A stretch of 64,000 nt of DNA from Nectonema munidae (Eukaryota; Nematomorpha; Nectonematoida; Nectonematidae), in NCBI GenBank assembly GCA_030549495.1, contig JAUIRK010000951.1:558001-622000 (forward strand), in the 5' to 3' direction. Positions 1 to 15,379 of the stretch are shown in pieces. Numbering within the stretch: position 1 is the first letter of the stretch; each line of letters starts with the position of its first letter. The position numbers and the translations under genes are program-made. The notes under the pieces were generated by a model. The model was not told the origin of the DNA. It made no database searches and was given only the letters and a program-made list of their open reading frames with translations.

Positions 1-3000
1 AATCGGCAAAATGAAATGCGTCTCTATGATAATTCTTTATCCCTTTGAGGAGCGCAATTTTAAACACTAATCTTCGCCTTTTTGTATATTTGAAGAAGAC
101 AACTTTTATCTCTTGGGAACGACCAGATTAATCAGAAGATATGTAATGTAAAACAAATGAATTGTATTAAAAACATACACAGACAATTCATCTTTTTTTA
201 AAGGCGAAAAACGTCAAAAAAGGGGGCGATAAATTTTCGAAAACCATATTCTTGAACGAGTTAAAGCAAAAATTTGTTAGACAAAACATTATCTTAAATA
301 TAATATATATAATCTAGTATCTTATTGAATATTGTCCTAATCGATTATTATATACCATTAGGACCTTTTTATCATAAGCGATTTATGGTGAATTTGAAGT
401 GTTGAGAAAAATTTAAACAAGGAAATTACATGAATAGAAGGAGAGTTAATAAAAATGGGAGTGACAGCATTGAAAAGCGATAAAATCCATGCATTGCACT
501 TTTCGAATCAAAGAAGAAAAAAGAGAAGGAGGAAGCACCAGCACATCTGAAGAGGAAAAAGCCTTTTAATAAAGTGAAAGTTTCTCAAGCGCCTCAATCA
601 TTTTTTCCAAACTTGATGCATATCCGTTGCAACTACTCTTTGAAAATGGACTCCCTCACTACGTGCCTTGTATTTTATATAAATAAGTGAGTCAGTGTGT
701 TTATAGATATATAAGTAAGTTAGGTTGCAGTAGTGCCTTCATTATTTCAGTAATATATTTTTGTGGTGTGAAAAATTCATCTATCAAAAAATCATTATCT
801 CGCAACCACTCTGGAATACCAACTAGCTCTTCAAAAGTTTACGTTCATCATCACTCCCCTCCAATTTTCTTTTTGATTTATCCCGATGCTGACGACCCGT
901 TTTTATGACGCAAATCAATATGGCATAATCAATATTATTTAAGCAGTGATCAATTAAATCATATCAAAAATTTTTTTCCATCCCAAGTTTATTCACACTA
1001 AGAATATCCACCCCCAGCTAATAAACCTTATCGAGATAAATGACTACCAAGACTATTTTTTAGAGTCCTGTAAATTCCACTCCAAAGATTTTAGCCATAT
1101 AAAATATTTGCATAAATATGACAACATAATTTATTAAGCAAAAAACAGAAAAAGGCCTGCGAAGGAACAATTTTGAGCATCAAGCGATAAGCATATGATT
1201 CATAGTAGCATTGTAAAAAACTAAAAATAGACGTAAATAGTATCGGAAATTTTGCTAGTAAAAATTTGCTCTATAGAAGTAAGTATGGATCACATTGGTT
1301 CTCTGACTTTTGGTAGAAAAAGTTTTCACGAATAACGGTTCAACTAACTACTTTTAACTATTAAACCCGTTAACGACAAGAATACCAGACGATATCTAAT
1401 GTTAAGCAGAAGATTTGTATTTAAAAAGCTTTAATAAATGCAGACGCTTTTACTTTTGTAAGGTCGACACTGCTCGATAACCGGTTAATTATCTAAGTAT
1501 CTAACTATATCTCAGATGAGTCTAAAAATTAACTAATCAAATAACTATCTCAGGTAACAATGGAAAATTACATACATTATAATACTTAATAAGTCTCACA
1601 TCATTTGGAAAGATTTTTAGCTTGTTTAAACAAAAGCATAAGTACTTTTATGTTGGCTGGAGAAAATGTAGTAGTATATACTCTCATCTTGAAAATTTTA
1701 AGTGTTTTAAACCGATTTGTATTTTTAGAAAAACTTCTTCATGAAATCTATCAACTTTTTATCATCATCATATACTTTTCAATAATAAATTTGAGGGGAT
1801 GCGGTTAACACATATTTAAACCGTATTAGTTCACGCAGAGCAGACGATTTCGAAGAAACTCTATTAAATTAAATTGGAAATTCTGGTTCATCTGAGTTCC
1901 TCTGCAGGGACAAAAACCCAAAATGGATAAATATAAACGAGGAAAATAGAAGGAAGTTGTATAGTATTTCTTTGCTATACTTACTTATGGGAGACATTGT
2001 CATATTCTTTTCGTTTGCTTTCTTAATAAATACTCTGTTGTTCGGTAAACCTTGAAAATAATATTTAAATTTTGATTTCCTAATGCATAAAGATTTTTAA
2101 TTGACATGTGAGCTTCTTATCAGTGGCATTGTTATCATTTTTGCATAAGTCCATTTTGACAAACACCAATTACAAATATTTAGGCAAAACGAATCTTCAC
2201 ATGAGTCAAGGACTGAAGGCTTACTTTTTTGTGTCATCTCAGTTTGAAAATGAGTATTTTCAAAGTTTCTATCTCAGTATTCTGGCAAGAAAAAGGTATA
2301 AGTTTTAATGGTCATTTCAAATGAAGTAAAATGCTTCAAAGGAAAGAATCCTTTTGTGCTTCTTTGTTTTGACATCTTTTATTTGTATAAGGTTTGCTAT
2401 TCATAAATTAAAGTGCTTGGTAATATAAGTGATATTGGGAACTAATTTTATTTGATACGCCCAATGTTATTATATAACATATTTTAAGTAGACCATGATT
2501 TTGACTTTTCTTTGTGGTTTAGATTTCGCTTTTGGCCAAATTTGCCACGTTGAAAGAGGGTAAAGTGAACATAAACTACTAAAATGTCTTTTATTTAAAG
2601 TATTTTTAAAATTCGTGTTAAATTCGTTTTAAATATGGCTACTAAAATAAAAAACGGGTAGGTAAACTTTTTTTCAAAATTAAAGTAATTATTGGAAAAG
2701 TGATAATTAAGATATTAAAAATAATTAGAATAATTGAAACATAAAAATAATTGGCAAGGTTATCTATTCTTTTAGAAGCCAACAACGTCCCACATGTGGA
2801 ACAAGGAATTAAATACGAAAGTGGTGTACCTCTTTGTGTGAAGGTTTTAATGGTTTCAAAATTGAAGTTTTTATTTTAGAAATTAAGACCCAAGAATGAG
2901 TTAGAAGTAAAGTTGATATATATAAATAAAACTTACTTGCTCTGGTTTTAATCACTAGTTCGTGAAAGACAGATGAAGGGGCGTAACAAAAAGTTGTTAA

Positions 3001-3880
3001 AAGTTCAAATAAAGAAATTTAGATGTAAACTTATTTGTCTCCATTCTTCAAAGAAAACCTTAGCTATGCTTTAGAAGGAAAATGATTTCCACTTGAAAAT
3101 AAAGTATTAATCGATCACACAGTGCTTGTCAAGGAATAGAGACAATGGCAAGTGAAAACATGCAACAAATAAATTTTACATCGTATATGTGACAACAGAG
3201 TTGTAATTGTAAAAATGTTTTGAAATTATTTCTTTATATATATATACTTAGAGAGAGAGAGATAGAAATTTAGATATGACATGTCATTTTGACTCTGTAA
3301 TCTTTTTATCAATATCCTATCAATTCATCTAAATCATTTTGTATCTCATATTTTTTAAGCGTCGTAATTTACTACCAACCACATCCACCAATCACATTCT
3401 TTGATTCCCATTGAAAAGAAGATGTCGGATGAATGAATGAATGCTGGAATAATATGTAACAATGAGAGTATAAATTTTTTTCCTCGTTATCAAAAAATGG
3501 CTGTGGTGGATAGTGTTAGAGCCATCTTGTTAAATTGTATAAGTAGTCTTTTTCACTATTTAGAACAGTGAATAAGTAAGCATAGAAAGAGTAGTGCGTC
3601 TTATCCATATATATCTATATATATATATCTATATTTGTTTATAAACATTTGGAAAGTACACGATTTCATCGTAAGTGTCTGTTCTCTGGCTTATCCAAGA
3701 ATTTTAATTAATTTTTTACATTCTCTTTTTCAATCGCTTTCTTCTTCCTTTCCACTACATTCATCAATAAAGGTCGTGCAGATTTTGCATTAGTCTTGCA
3801 TTTTTTATTATATTTGATTATGCAAACTCAGGCTGATAGCAAAAGTTATTCTCCTTAATGGTTAAGGAGTGTGAGGTTAA
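1..3880. other. Intergenic AT-rich DNA, no confident gene
   Basis: No open frame here has recognisable family similarity. A stretch at about 485-686 (+) is open for 66 codons and starts Lys/Glu-rich (ESKKKKEKEEAP), which could be a terminal exon of a gene to the left, but I see no homologue and no convincing acceptor. A short GA run lies at 3249-3261 and AT-rich microsatellite sequence near 3610-3635. One TTAA MITE (1361-1488) is listed separately. A possible degraded relative begins near 1804, with a TTAACACAT start and an internal GCAGACGATTT motif. Confidence 0.5.
1361..1488 (+). mobile_element. MITE with TTAA ends, AGACGA family, copy 1 (degenerate)
   Basis: About 128 bp, beginning TTAAACCCGTTAACGACAAG and ending GATAACCGGTTAA. 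It shares the internal string CAGACGATATCTAA with the copies at 36849 and 62591, and a second CAGACG motif follows. TTAA at both ends suggests a piggyBac-type non-autonomous element. It is the most diverged of the clear copies and stands in the same orientation as the 62591 copy. Confidence 0.6.
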
Positions 3881-3889
3881 GTGTGTGTG

Positions 3890-7244
<3,355 letters not shown>

Positions 7245-7790
7245 AGCTAGAGAACTATATATGGCTGATACAATAGTCTTTCAAATTTTCTTGTCTGTTC
7301 CCACATTGATTCTGTGAGATAAACATCTGAATCTGCCATGTACAGGCTCTGATAAGTGCTCATCATTCTATATGTACTGCCCCATCTAGTAGGCTGATCC
7401 AAAATGGTAACTTTACCTGCACGTCTTTTAATCATCTCTGGAATCTTTGGTTTTCTAGATGCGACTATAACCTGTCGCAATCTAGCAATGAGCAACGCTG
7501 TATGTTTACTTCTCAATCCATCGCAAATGGCATGTTGTAGAGTGTGTGCTCCACATCGCATGTTGTTATTGATAGTGGAGAAATGTGAAATTTTTGTTAT
7601 TTTATGTCAATTTCCTGACGATCCGTTGAAGCATTATATTCAGTGAGTGCTAGTCCATCTTCATAGTCTCGATTATTATCATTTAACTATTCAACAGTGT
7701 TAACCATTTTTGAAGCGTTGACACTAACAATATATTCCTTTGTTATGCCATACTTTTGCAAATTTGCCAAAATAAGATCATGTAAATCAG
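7245..7790 (-). mobile_element. hAT transposase remnant
   Basis: The minus-strand frame at 7247-7561 reads NMRCGAHTLQHAICDGL, the conserved 'RCxAHxLQL' block of hAT transposases. A later TRWGSTYRM matches the hAT 'TRWxS' block and is followed by EQTRKFERLLYQP. Upstream on the same strand, about 7690-7790 encodes ILANLQKYGITKEYI and VNASKMVNTVE, like the segment before the catalytic block. Stops interrupt the frame between the two pieces, so it cannot make a full transposase. The N-terminal zinc finger and C-terminal dimerisation region are absent. Confidence 0.85.
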
Positions 7791-7794
7791 TCTT

Positions 7795-7870
7795 TCTTAA
7801 CCCGTGGGAATTCCCCACTAGTGGGGAATGCTGATTTTGCTAAGTGGGGAATTCCATCCATTTGTGTCGC
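7795..7870 (+). repeat. Terminal region of a Charlie-like hAT element
   Basis: The string CAGTCTTTCTTAACCCGTGGG followed by CCCCACTAGTGGGGAA resembles the end of hAT/Charlie elements (CAGTGTTTCTCAACC followed by a short palindrome). A second GTGGGGAATTCC follows at 7843. No matching far end was found, so the element is partial or its other end is unrecognised. Assignment is by motif only. Confidence 0.45.
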
Positions 7871-8414
7871 CTAAAAAAATCAATATTATAAAATTTGCGA
7901 CAAAACATGAAAGTAAGTATAGCATCACACTGAGCATTTCCAATATGCCAAACATAAAAAATCACTTCTCCATCCATATCTTGGAACAGACCGCACGCAC
8001 ACACACATTCAGCAATGAGCCCAGTCTTGCATATAAGTTGGCGTAAGCACACACACAGCACTATCATCATTAATCAATCACACTGATTGCTTCCTTATTC
8101 ACAATCTACTTATTGCTAACACATTGAGTGAGCCTTAGTTAGGGCGATCAAAAGTCATTAAAGTCATATTCGTTATCCATGATGGAAAATCAAATTTGAC
8201 AAAAAAATCTTATGTAGGCTTTCAGGAGTAATTATCTGCATTTTTATAGGTCATAAAAGTCATATTTTTGACTTAAGAATATTTTTACATAAAATTTTTC
8301 GTTTTGTTACATTTTTTATTTAGTTAATAAATAGGCCTGAGCGTATGGTGTTTTGTTATAATTTGTTTACTAGAATTGTGCATCATACTCGTTTTTTTGC
8401 GACTAACTATATTA

Positions 8415-8605
8415 AACACATGATGGCAGCAAGCGAAGGCAGTGATTTTGTGTAATGTAAAGTTTCATTTCAAGTTCCATACATACGCCATCTTTATCAT
8501 GATGGCGGCAGTAAGGGAACACATGGTGGTAGCAAGCGAGAGCAGGGAATGTGTAATGTGAAGTTTCATTTCTATGTTACATATTGCATACATACACAAG
8601 CTACT
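8415..8605 (+). repeat. Tandem duplication, about 100-bp unit, two copies
   Basis: GGCAGCAAGCGAAGGCAG followed by GTGTAATGTAAAGTTTCATTTC and CATACATACGCC recurs as GGTAGCAAGCGAGAGCAG followed by GTGTAATGTGAAGTTTCATTTC and CATACATACAC. The copies are imperfect and head to tail. They lie inside the left part of the hAT element, just outside the Tigger insertion. Confidence 0.75.
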
Positions 8606-8619
8606 CCAGCACTCATATA

Positions 8620-11372
8620 CAGTCGAACCTCGAAAATCCGTCCCCCGATTTTCCGGCACCCTCAACATCCGTCATGTTATTTTTGGTAACGGAAATTTTC
8701 TTTTTATTTTTACCTCGAAGTTCCTTCAGTCTCAACATCCGTCTCCGTCATCAAATTTTAGTAACCAATGAATCATTTGAATATAAAAATTGTCTCGATA
8801 TTCCGTCTCTCGATATTGCGTCAACTTAGTGCACACATTCATGTGATTTTTTGGTGATGATGACAAAAAATATCACACATATCAGACTAAACATACATAT
8901 ATATAACATACATCAGACTGCATTGCATATAACTTCGCAAATGTTCTTTTCAAAAGGAAGGGCAAATCTTTTTCTGAGTTATGATTTAGCTGTCACAATA
9001 TTTCTGACACATCTCTAAATTTAATATAAATTAAAATCTCTTTCATCAATCATTTTTATTATTATTGATCAGAAGTTATTAGACATAAAAAAATTTGATA
9101 ATTTTTTACTATCTGTGCCCTGTAAGTGTTTATAAAAGAGCAATTTTTTTACTTTAAATTGTATCTTTATTTTTTCCTTTAGAATTATAAAATCTTAAAG
9201 AGAAAATATATATCAATAGTTTTAAATAAAAATGTTTTGTTTATGAGTATGATAAAGTAAAAAATATTTAAAAATTAGATAATAAAAAAGAAGTAGACTT
9301 ATTAAATTTTTCATGTCTAACAAAACCACATCATTTTTTAAAAATCCTAACATAGTTATTAATCATCGGATATTGTAAATTCCGTTTCGAAGTTTTAATC
9401 AATTTCCCAAATAATTGTGAAGTGGCATTTATTTCAATTGAAATGCAGAATTTTTTGAAATAATATTGAATTATTCAAGGTGTTGCAATTAGTTAAAAGA
9501 AAATATTATTGAACCACAAAAATAATTTTTTTTATAATAATAAATATTTTTTATTTGGTGTATGAAACCTCCCACCCTCCGTAAATAATACTTATTTGGT
9601 TGAAAAAAAGGTCTTACACGGCAAACTTTTGGGTATATAAAAGAAGTTACATAAAGCTGAACAGTTATGTAAATTATTTAAACTTTAATAGGATAATATG
9701 AAAAAATTTAAGCTTAAGATTAGTATTACTTTTTCAATGGCTTCTTTAAAACAAGAAAAACGCTCACGTACTGATTTATCAGTAGAAAAAAACATTCAAT
9801 ATGCTTGTATAAAAAGGAAAAATCTGCAGCGAGCCACACTAAAATAGCAGACTTTTTTCCAAGAAATGGGGTGTGATTATTGGTCACAGGACTATTGGAG
9901 ATATTCTGAGAAATGGTAAGAAGTGGGTCCCAGAAGCAGGCTATACTTCAGGGCGTTCAGCTGAAAATATTAAGTTGGAAGAAGCTCTTATGCTTTGGTT
10001 TAATGGAATGAGGGCAAAAATGCTTGTATAACGGACACGATGTTACTAGAAAAAGCTCAGGATTTCGGTAAAAGTTTAGAAATCACCAACTTTTCATACT
10101 CTCGAGGATGGTTGGATCGATTTAAAAAAGACATGGAATAAGTAAGCGTCACGCGCATTGAGAAAGTGAAAGCGCCGATAAAACTGCGGTAGAGATAGGG
10201 TGTCAAAAGTTACGAAAAAAGCTGGCAAATTTATATCCAGCTACTATTTATAACTGATGAGACGGGGTTGTTTTATAAACTTCAACCTAATAGCACTTTA
10301 GCAACAGCTCCAGTGAAAGGACAGAAAAAATGTAAAGATCGTTCCTTTTATGCTCAAACAGTGAACCTCATTGTTTCGGAAAAAAGTTTCCGAAACACAA
10401 CTACACATATCCAACCTATGGATGCTGGAATTATAAAAAGCTTCAAAGCCCATTATAGAAAGCCTCAAACAAGACATTTCATAACTTGTCTTGAAAGTAA
10501 TGAGCTTCCTAACTTGTCCGTAAGGATCTGCTTTGGAAATGATAAAGACAGCTTGGAGCAATGTTACACCTTCTATATATTTAATTGCTGGTCTCACACC
10601 TACATTTTACCCTCAGCATCCGAGCACTTACAAAATACACAAAACACTCATGCAACACTCGCAACTTTAGAATATCTTCATTGGCTGAAAAATGTCAAAA
10701 TCCTTCTTGTGAATACATTTCTGCTTCCCAATTGATTGATGTCGATGATTAGAAGTCACTACTTTACTCAATGATGAAGAGGTTATGGAAATTGTGAAAG
10801 ATTTTAAACCTATTAGCGATTCTTCTAGTGAAGATCCTCATGATGAAAAGAAAATTAGTTTCTTGGGTGCAAAAAAGTCTCTTATTACTCTAATCACTTT
10901 TATTGGAGCAAAATCCTGATTTTCGAAAAGATCATCTTGATAGGCTTTGGAATATAAAGCGTACATTAGAAGAAAAAAAAGTTAAAGCAAAGCAAACAAC
11001 GTTACCTATTTTTTTTATAAAAAATAAAACGTCTTTTTTTTTTATATTTATTGGTGTCTATTTTCATTTTTTGAACGTTTTAGCCCAACTGACTTGCTTT
11101 CTCGAATTTAGGACAAGTTGCTCCACAGAGACATTATCCCTGATATCTTTTTTTATTAAATGAAATTTAAGTCATCTTGTTTATTTCTAGTCGAAATCAC
11201 AGCTTTTTTGCCTTATTTTTGAGAACATTAATAATAATTTGGTGAATCAATATATCAAATAGTTTAGGCAAAAATTAAATAGGCATTTATATATGCTTCT
11301 ATGTTCCGTCAGCCTCGATAATCCGTCTATATTTTAAGAAACGCCCCTTGACTGAACAACGAGGTTTGACAA
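8620..11372 (+). mobile_element. Tigger/pogo-like DNA transposon, decayed
   Basis: The left end CAGTCGAACCTCGAAAATCCG follows TA. Near the right end, CGAGGTTTGAC (11360-11370) is its complement, and 'CTCGATAATCCGTC' subterminal motifs repeat the Tigger pattern. Plus-strand coding pieces include a CENP-B-like helix-turn-helix region (about 9730-10140, with ILRNGKKWVPEAG, KLEEALMLWFNGMRAK and FSYSRGWLDRFKK) and DDE pieces (10240-10735). Several stops and frameshifts break it. The element inserted into the left half of a hAT element. Confidence 0.85.
9730..10740 (+). pseudogene. Tigger (pogo/jerky-type) transposase pseudogene
   Basis: The N-terminal part shows MASLKQEKRSRTDLSVEKNIQY-type sequence, then LEEALMLWFNGMRAK and SYSRGWLDRFKK, typical of the CENP-B/pogo HTH domains. 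From about 10250, the peptide TDETGLFYKLQPN contains the first catalytic Asp; 10400-10460 encodes TTHIQPMDAGIIKSFKAHYR, the last DDE block of Tigger and jerky proteins. The roughly 100-150 residues expected between these blocks, including the second catalytic Asp, are missing, which indicates an internal deletion. Stops and frameshifts occur upstream as well. It is not functional. Confidence 0.85.
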
Positions 11373-11754
11373 CAAAATAATCAAATATCGGAGGAGGAGA
11401 CAAAGATAGTGTGGGTTGCAGCAGAGAAATGAATACATGGCAAAATCATATTAGCTCTCTTGCTGCCATAATGTTTCTCATTATATTTTGCTGCAAAAGA
11501 GTATGATCATGACGATGAGTAGATGTCGATAATATCCACCTAGCCTTATAGTCTAACTATACTATAGTTATCTATTATTACAGTTGTGAAACAAAGCATG
11601 TTACATTTTCCTCAATCATATAACTACAACCTTACCAGTATATATTTCATTATTTGTGGTTAATTTTTCAATAGTTTATTTCAAAGCTGATTCTCGTTCC
11701 ACTATCACAATTTTCTGATTAACAAAAGTTTTTTTCACTTTATTTTATTCAATT

Positions 11755-12760
11755 ATGCCTAAACTTACTCAAAGTTCATCATCAAAAATTTCGGTAATTA
11801 CTTCGAAATATCCTAATGAGTTTTCACTACGCGAAAAAAAACTTTTTTGTCAAATTTGCTCAGTACACGTTCAGCACGAGAAGACATTTTTTGTTGATCA
11901 ACACAGAGCTAGTCAGAAACACAAAAAAAACTTGAAGATTAATTCTGTCAACACTTTTATTAAAGAATACACCCAAAACTCCTCAGCAAGTCATGAAAGT
12001 TTAATAACAGCCTTTTTGAAGGCTAACATACCACTTCATAAACTTTGTCAACCTAGTATGATTTCTCTTTTTGAAAGTTTTGGAAAAAAACTCCCCTCAG
12101 TAAGTCATTGCAGAAACATGATTTCAAGGCTTGCTGAGTAAAAAGTTATGAATATTAAGGAAAGCTTGAAAAATGAGGCTATATATCTGATGGCTGACGA
12201 GACGATAGTTAATAATAAAATTTTTGTAAATGTTTTGGTAGCTGCGTTGAAAGTTCCAATCGGATATCCACCAGTTCAAATTATTACACGATGGGGTAGT
12301 TGGTTGGAAGCAGCGCTTTATTACTGCAGAAAATTGCCAAAAGTAAAAAAATAATAGGAAGATGGAGGCATCCTTCTGAAAAATGCGAAAAAAAGTTTAG
12401 AGCCAATAAATATTTCTCAGAAGCTACTGAAAATCAAAAAAGAATATGCGGATAAATTGATTGAATTGATTGAAGATTCACAGAAAATGACCTTCACAAT
12501 TGAAGATGCTAGCGATGCTCTGAAAAATTTAACCTTCAATCAAGATTCATTGGGGATTCATTCATATTTGGATAAGTCAGATCGATAAGATCATGAAAAT
12601 GGAAAATGAAAATATCAGCCCCGAGAGGCATTTTTATCTACAAAAGTGTCCAGCTTCAACTTCAGAAGTGGAGAAATCGTTTTCAAAAAGCTACTCCAGA
12701 AGGATAGAAATTTTAATGCTGAAAATATTTACAATTACATGATATACTATTATAATTGTG
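11755..12760 (+). pseudogene. hAT transposase remnant with CGGBP1-like zinc finger
   Basis: The first frame, 11755-12141, starts at ATG and encodes 128 residues. A C2H2-like finger is visible (CQIC, then H-x5-H in QHRASQKHKKN), as in CGGBP1 and the hAT elements from which that gene derives. It continues with SLITAFLKANIPLHKL and SVSHCRNMISRL. A stop follows, then 12148-12354 (MNIKESLKNEAIYLMADE, the 'catalytic D' neighbourhood), and about 12600-12760 carries SPERHFYL and SEVEKSFSKSYSRR with ENIYNYMIYYYN, the hAT C-terminal dimerisation block. The middle is collapsed relative to a full hAT transposase. Confidence 0.8.
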
Positions 12761-13129
12761 AATGATTTATTTTTTTCACTAATAAATCTTATTTCATTAC
12801 AAAAATAGCTATTATGATGGAAAAAAGTTTTTAGGTCATATTTTGTTACTAAAAGTCATATTTTCAGTTTCGAAAAGTCATATTTTTTGTAAAATAAGGT
12901 CATTTTTTTGTTCGCCCTGGACTTATTACTTTATTCATTCGCTCTCTCCCATCACTGACATATTTCATCATTCTGCTTATCTGTCAAGCATTTGTTTTGC
13001 TTTTAATCAAGCACTTAAATTTACGTAAGCATTCCTCTTTGTTTTACGATTTGCCTCACTTTAACATTTTTTAAACTTATTATGCTCACCCCAAAAATTT
13101 TTGATAAAAATTATTTTATTTTATGTATT

Positions 13130-13545
13130 TTTATCAAGGGTGGTAACGATTAATTTATTTTTAATAGTTTATTTTTTTTATATTAACGATTAATTGATGG
13201 TTAATTTCGATTAAATCAAAACATCAGTACATTTGCGAACAAATTTATTTAACAAAATATCTTTCATTTGAAAATATAATTTAAGGAGTGTACGTTTTCT
13301 CTTATAAACGTTGGCAGCATCTCCAATATTATCCTCATCTAACAATTTTAAACCAAAATGATTATGTAATTTGCCAGAGAAGTAGTCTTTCATATCTATT
13401 AATTTTTTTCCTTTAGCCACTATTATATTTATTGAGATAGTCCCAAAAATAAAATTTAATCTGATTAATAATTAAAGGAATCTTTAATCGTTAAAATAAA
13501 TTAACGATTAATTGATCAATTAGTCCTTAAATTTCACGGTCCTAA
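13130..13545. mobile_element. Probable MITE or short hAT remnant
   Basis: The block starts near AAGGGTGGTAACGATTAATTT and ends near AAATTTCACGGTCCTA. TTAACGATTAATTGAT occurs at both ends (13183-13198 and 13500-13515), and inverted AATCGTTAA/TTAACGATT pairs are frequent. A minus-strand open frame of 69 codons (13211-13420) with YKRKRTLLKLYFQMK sits inside. I cannot assign it to a family. Confidence 0.4.
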
Positions 13546-15379
13546 TTTTTATTAAAATTTTTGATGTATGAGAATATATGTAATGAGATCCATGAGAAGA
13601 AATTTCTAAAATTTCTTAATCTATAGGGGTTTTTCTTTATAAAGTTCTTGAAAACAATAGCAAATGTGCAGATTTGTGGGAATGTGTTCTTAAAATCAGT
13701 TAAAATACAAATTATATTTAGAAAATGTTCTGATACACACAAATTTCAAAAATATTTGCTGTTTTATAAAAAATTTTTTTGTATTTAAAAAATTGTCGTA
13801 TGTTCAGTTTTTTAGTTTACTATAATTAAATTTTTAATGTTTTAGATGAAAAGTTAATTAATAATTTTTGAAATTTTTTGAGTTGTGGCATTTTTTCCTA
13901 ATTTTAAATTGGGGCATTTTTTTCAGGGGTATTTTTTCCTACTTTTTAATTAAGGGCATTTTTTCTGCGCACTATATTCGATATGCAAAGTTAATTAAAA
14001 TATTTTCGCTAGAAGTATAGTATTTAAATTCACCAATTTTGTAAAAAAAAATAAAAGTAGTCTTATAAATTTAGGACTTTAGATATGCACTGAATACACT
14101 CTATTTTAAAGGATATATTTGGTCTCCCGTGGCATTTCCAGACCACTAATTTTGAAAATTGCAACAAAAAAATTTCGCCCGCCAATAAATTTGAGGATGT
14201 GGGCCCCTGCTTTATACTCCTAAGGCACTTTTGTTATATATATATATACACACACTGCTATTTTATCACTTTAGCATCATTATAGTACTTTTATAACTTC
14301 GCTATTCTATCTATTCTAAATAAATCATCTATGTCGACTACGATCAATCATCTTATTCTGGTTTTACTACAATGACCCCTCTTAGAAAATCCAGGAGTCC
14401 GTCCAAATTGTAAATAGTCACTAGTTTGGTGAGCATGTGTATCTTTAACTGCTAGTGTGCGGGTAAAGATTTTACTGTGATCAACAAATCTAACATAGCT
14501 GGCAAAATAATGTGTTATTATCCGTGTGCACTGTGCAGCCATCTACTTTTAGATATAAAAAACGTCTTTTCAATTGATCTTTAAGAATAAGCTTTGATAA
14601 ATCTATACTGATTGTTTTTTCTACTCTCAAAAAATGCATAAATAAATTTGTTTATTATGAACAAAGTGAACTGAACAATGTCTTCAATGAAAGTCAGTTT
14701 AATTTTTTCTATTTAAATTGTAGAATTTTGTTTAATAATTATGATAAGGTCAGGTCCCGATAATATAATTGGATCTAATCTTACTGATGTTTTTGCATTT
14801 ACAAAGATATGAAAGGAATTCATGTATGCTGATGAATTGTTAAACCTATTGTTTGAATATTCTTATAAACCATGTATTCCTTCTCCAAACGCGCTTCTGC
14901 AAAAGCAAGGCTACTTTGATTGACAATATTTTTATAAATTTTGATTCCCATGTAGCTCAGTCGGGCAACATATTAAGTTCAAATCTCTGATCATCTACCT
15001 AACTTTATCTCCACACAAAATATCAAAGTAAGAGATAAATGATTGTATGAAACTGTTCAAATTGTCTACATTTTCAGTAAAAAAAATCAGCTAAATTTAT
15101 AGATGACCTACTTATTGAATCTTGGGATATTGAAGTTATTCATACCAGAGCCCGCGCTACCTATTAAAATTTGGGCCCTCCCCTCCCCCAGCTAATTCTC
15201 AAGCTTCCCTAAAAAAGTTTTCATTACTCTAAAAAAAATATGACAAACATCTAGCATTCATAATAATTTCTTTCATGAAAATGTAATCTGTATATATATG
15301 GATTGACAAATACATGTTTTCTTTTCGCCTTGAAGAAGATTAATCTGATAGTTCAAAAATTAGCGCCCCACCTAAAATA
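13546..15379. other. Intergenic, repeat debris, no gene
   Basis: No gene recognised. An AT microsatellite occurs at 14236-14250. At 14100-14220 and 15140-15200 there are GC-richer patches (GTGGGCCCCTGC, GGGCCCTCCCCTCCCCC) that resemble ends of non-autonomous hAT elements. At 14948-15000 a tRNA-like stretch has an A-box-like TAGCTCAGTCGGGCAA and a B-box-like GTTCAAATCTC, listed separately. Confidence 0.4.
14948..15010 (+). repeat. tRNA-derived SINE head or tRNA pseudogene
   Basis: CCATGTAGCTCAGTCGGGCAA resembles a tRNA 5' half with A box, and AAGTTCAAATCTCTGATC resembles a decayed B box about 25 bp later. The arms do not pair into a cloverleaf and the spacing is too short for an intact tRNA. 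It is therefore a decayed SINE or pseudogene, not a functional tRNA. Confidence 0.45.

Larger units (their letters stand above)
8140..12919 (+). mobile_element. hAT element, about 4.8 kb, with nested Tigger
   Basis: The left end reads TAGGGCGATCAAAAGTCAT. The inverted right end reads CAGGGCGAACAAAAAAATGAC, giving a terminal inverted repeat of the form (C/T)AGGGCGA(A/T)CAAAA. The flanking octamers GCCTTAGT (8132-8139) and GACTTATT (12920-12927) match at 6 of 8 positions, consistent with an aged hAT 8-bp target duplication. Repeated AAAGTCATATT motifs lie just inside both ends. The coding remnant is at 11755-12760. Removing the Tigger insertion leaves about 2.0 kb of hAT. Confidence 0.75.

Noticed and set aside
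14948-15010. Second tRNA gene
   Set aside because: A-box-like and B-box-like strings are present, but no acceptor or T stem pairs and the spacing is wrong.
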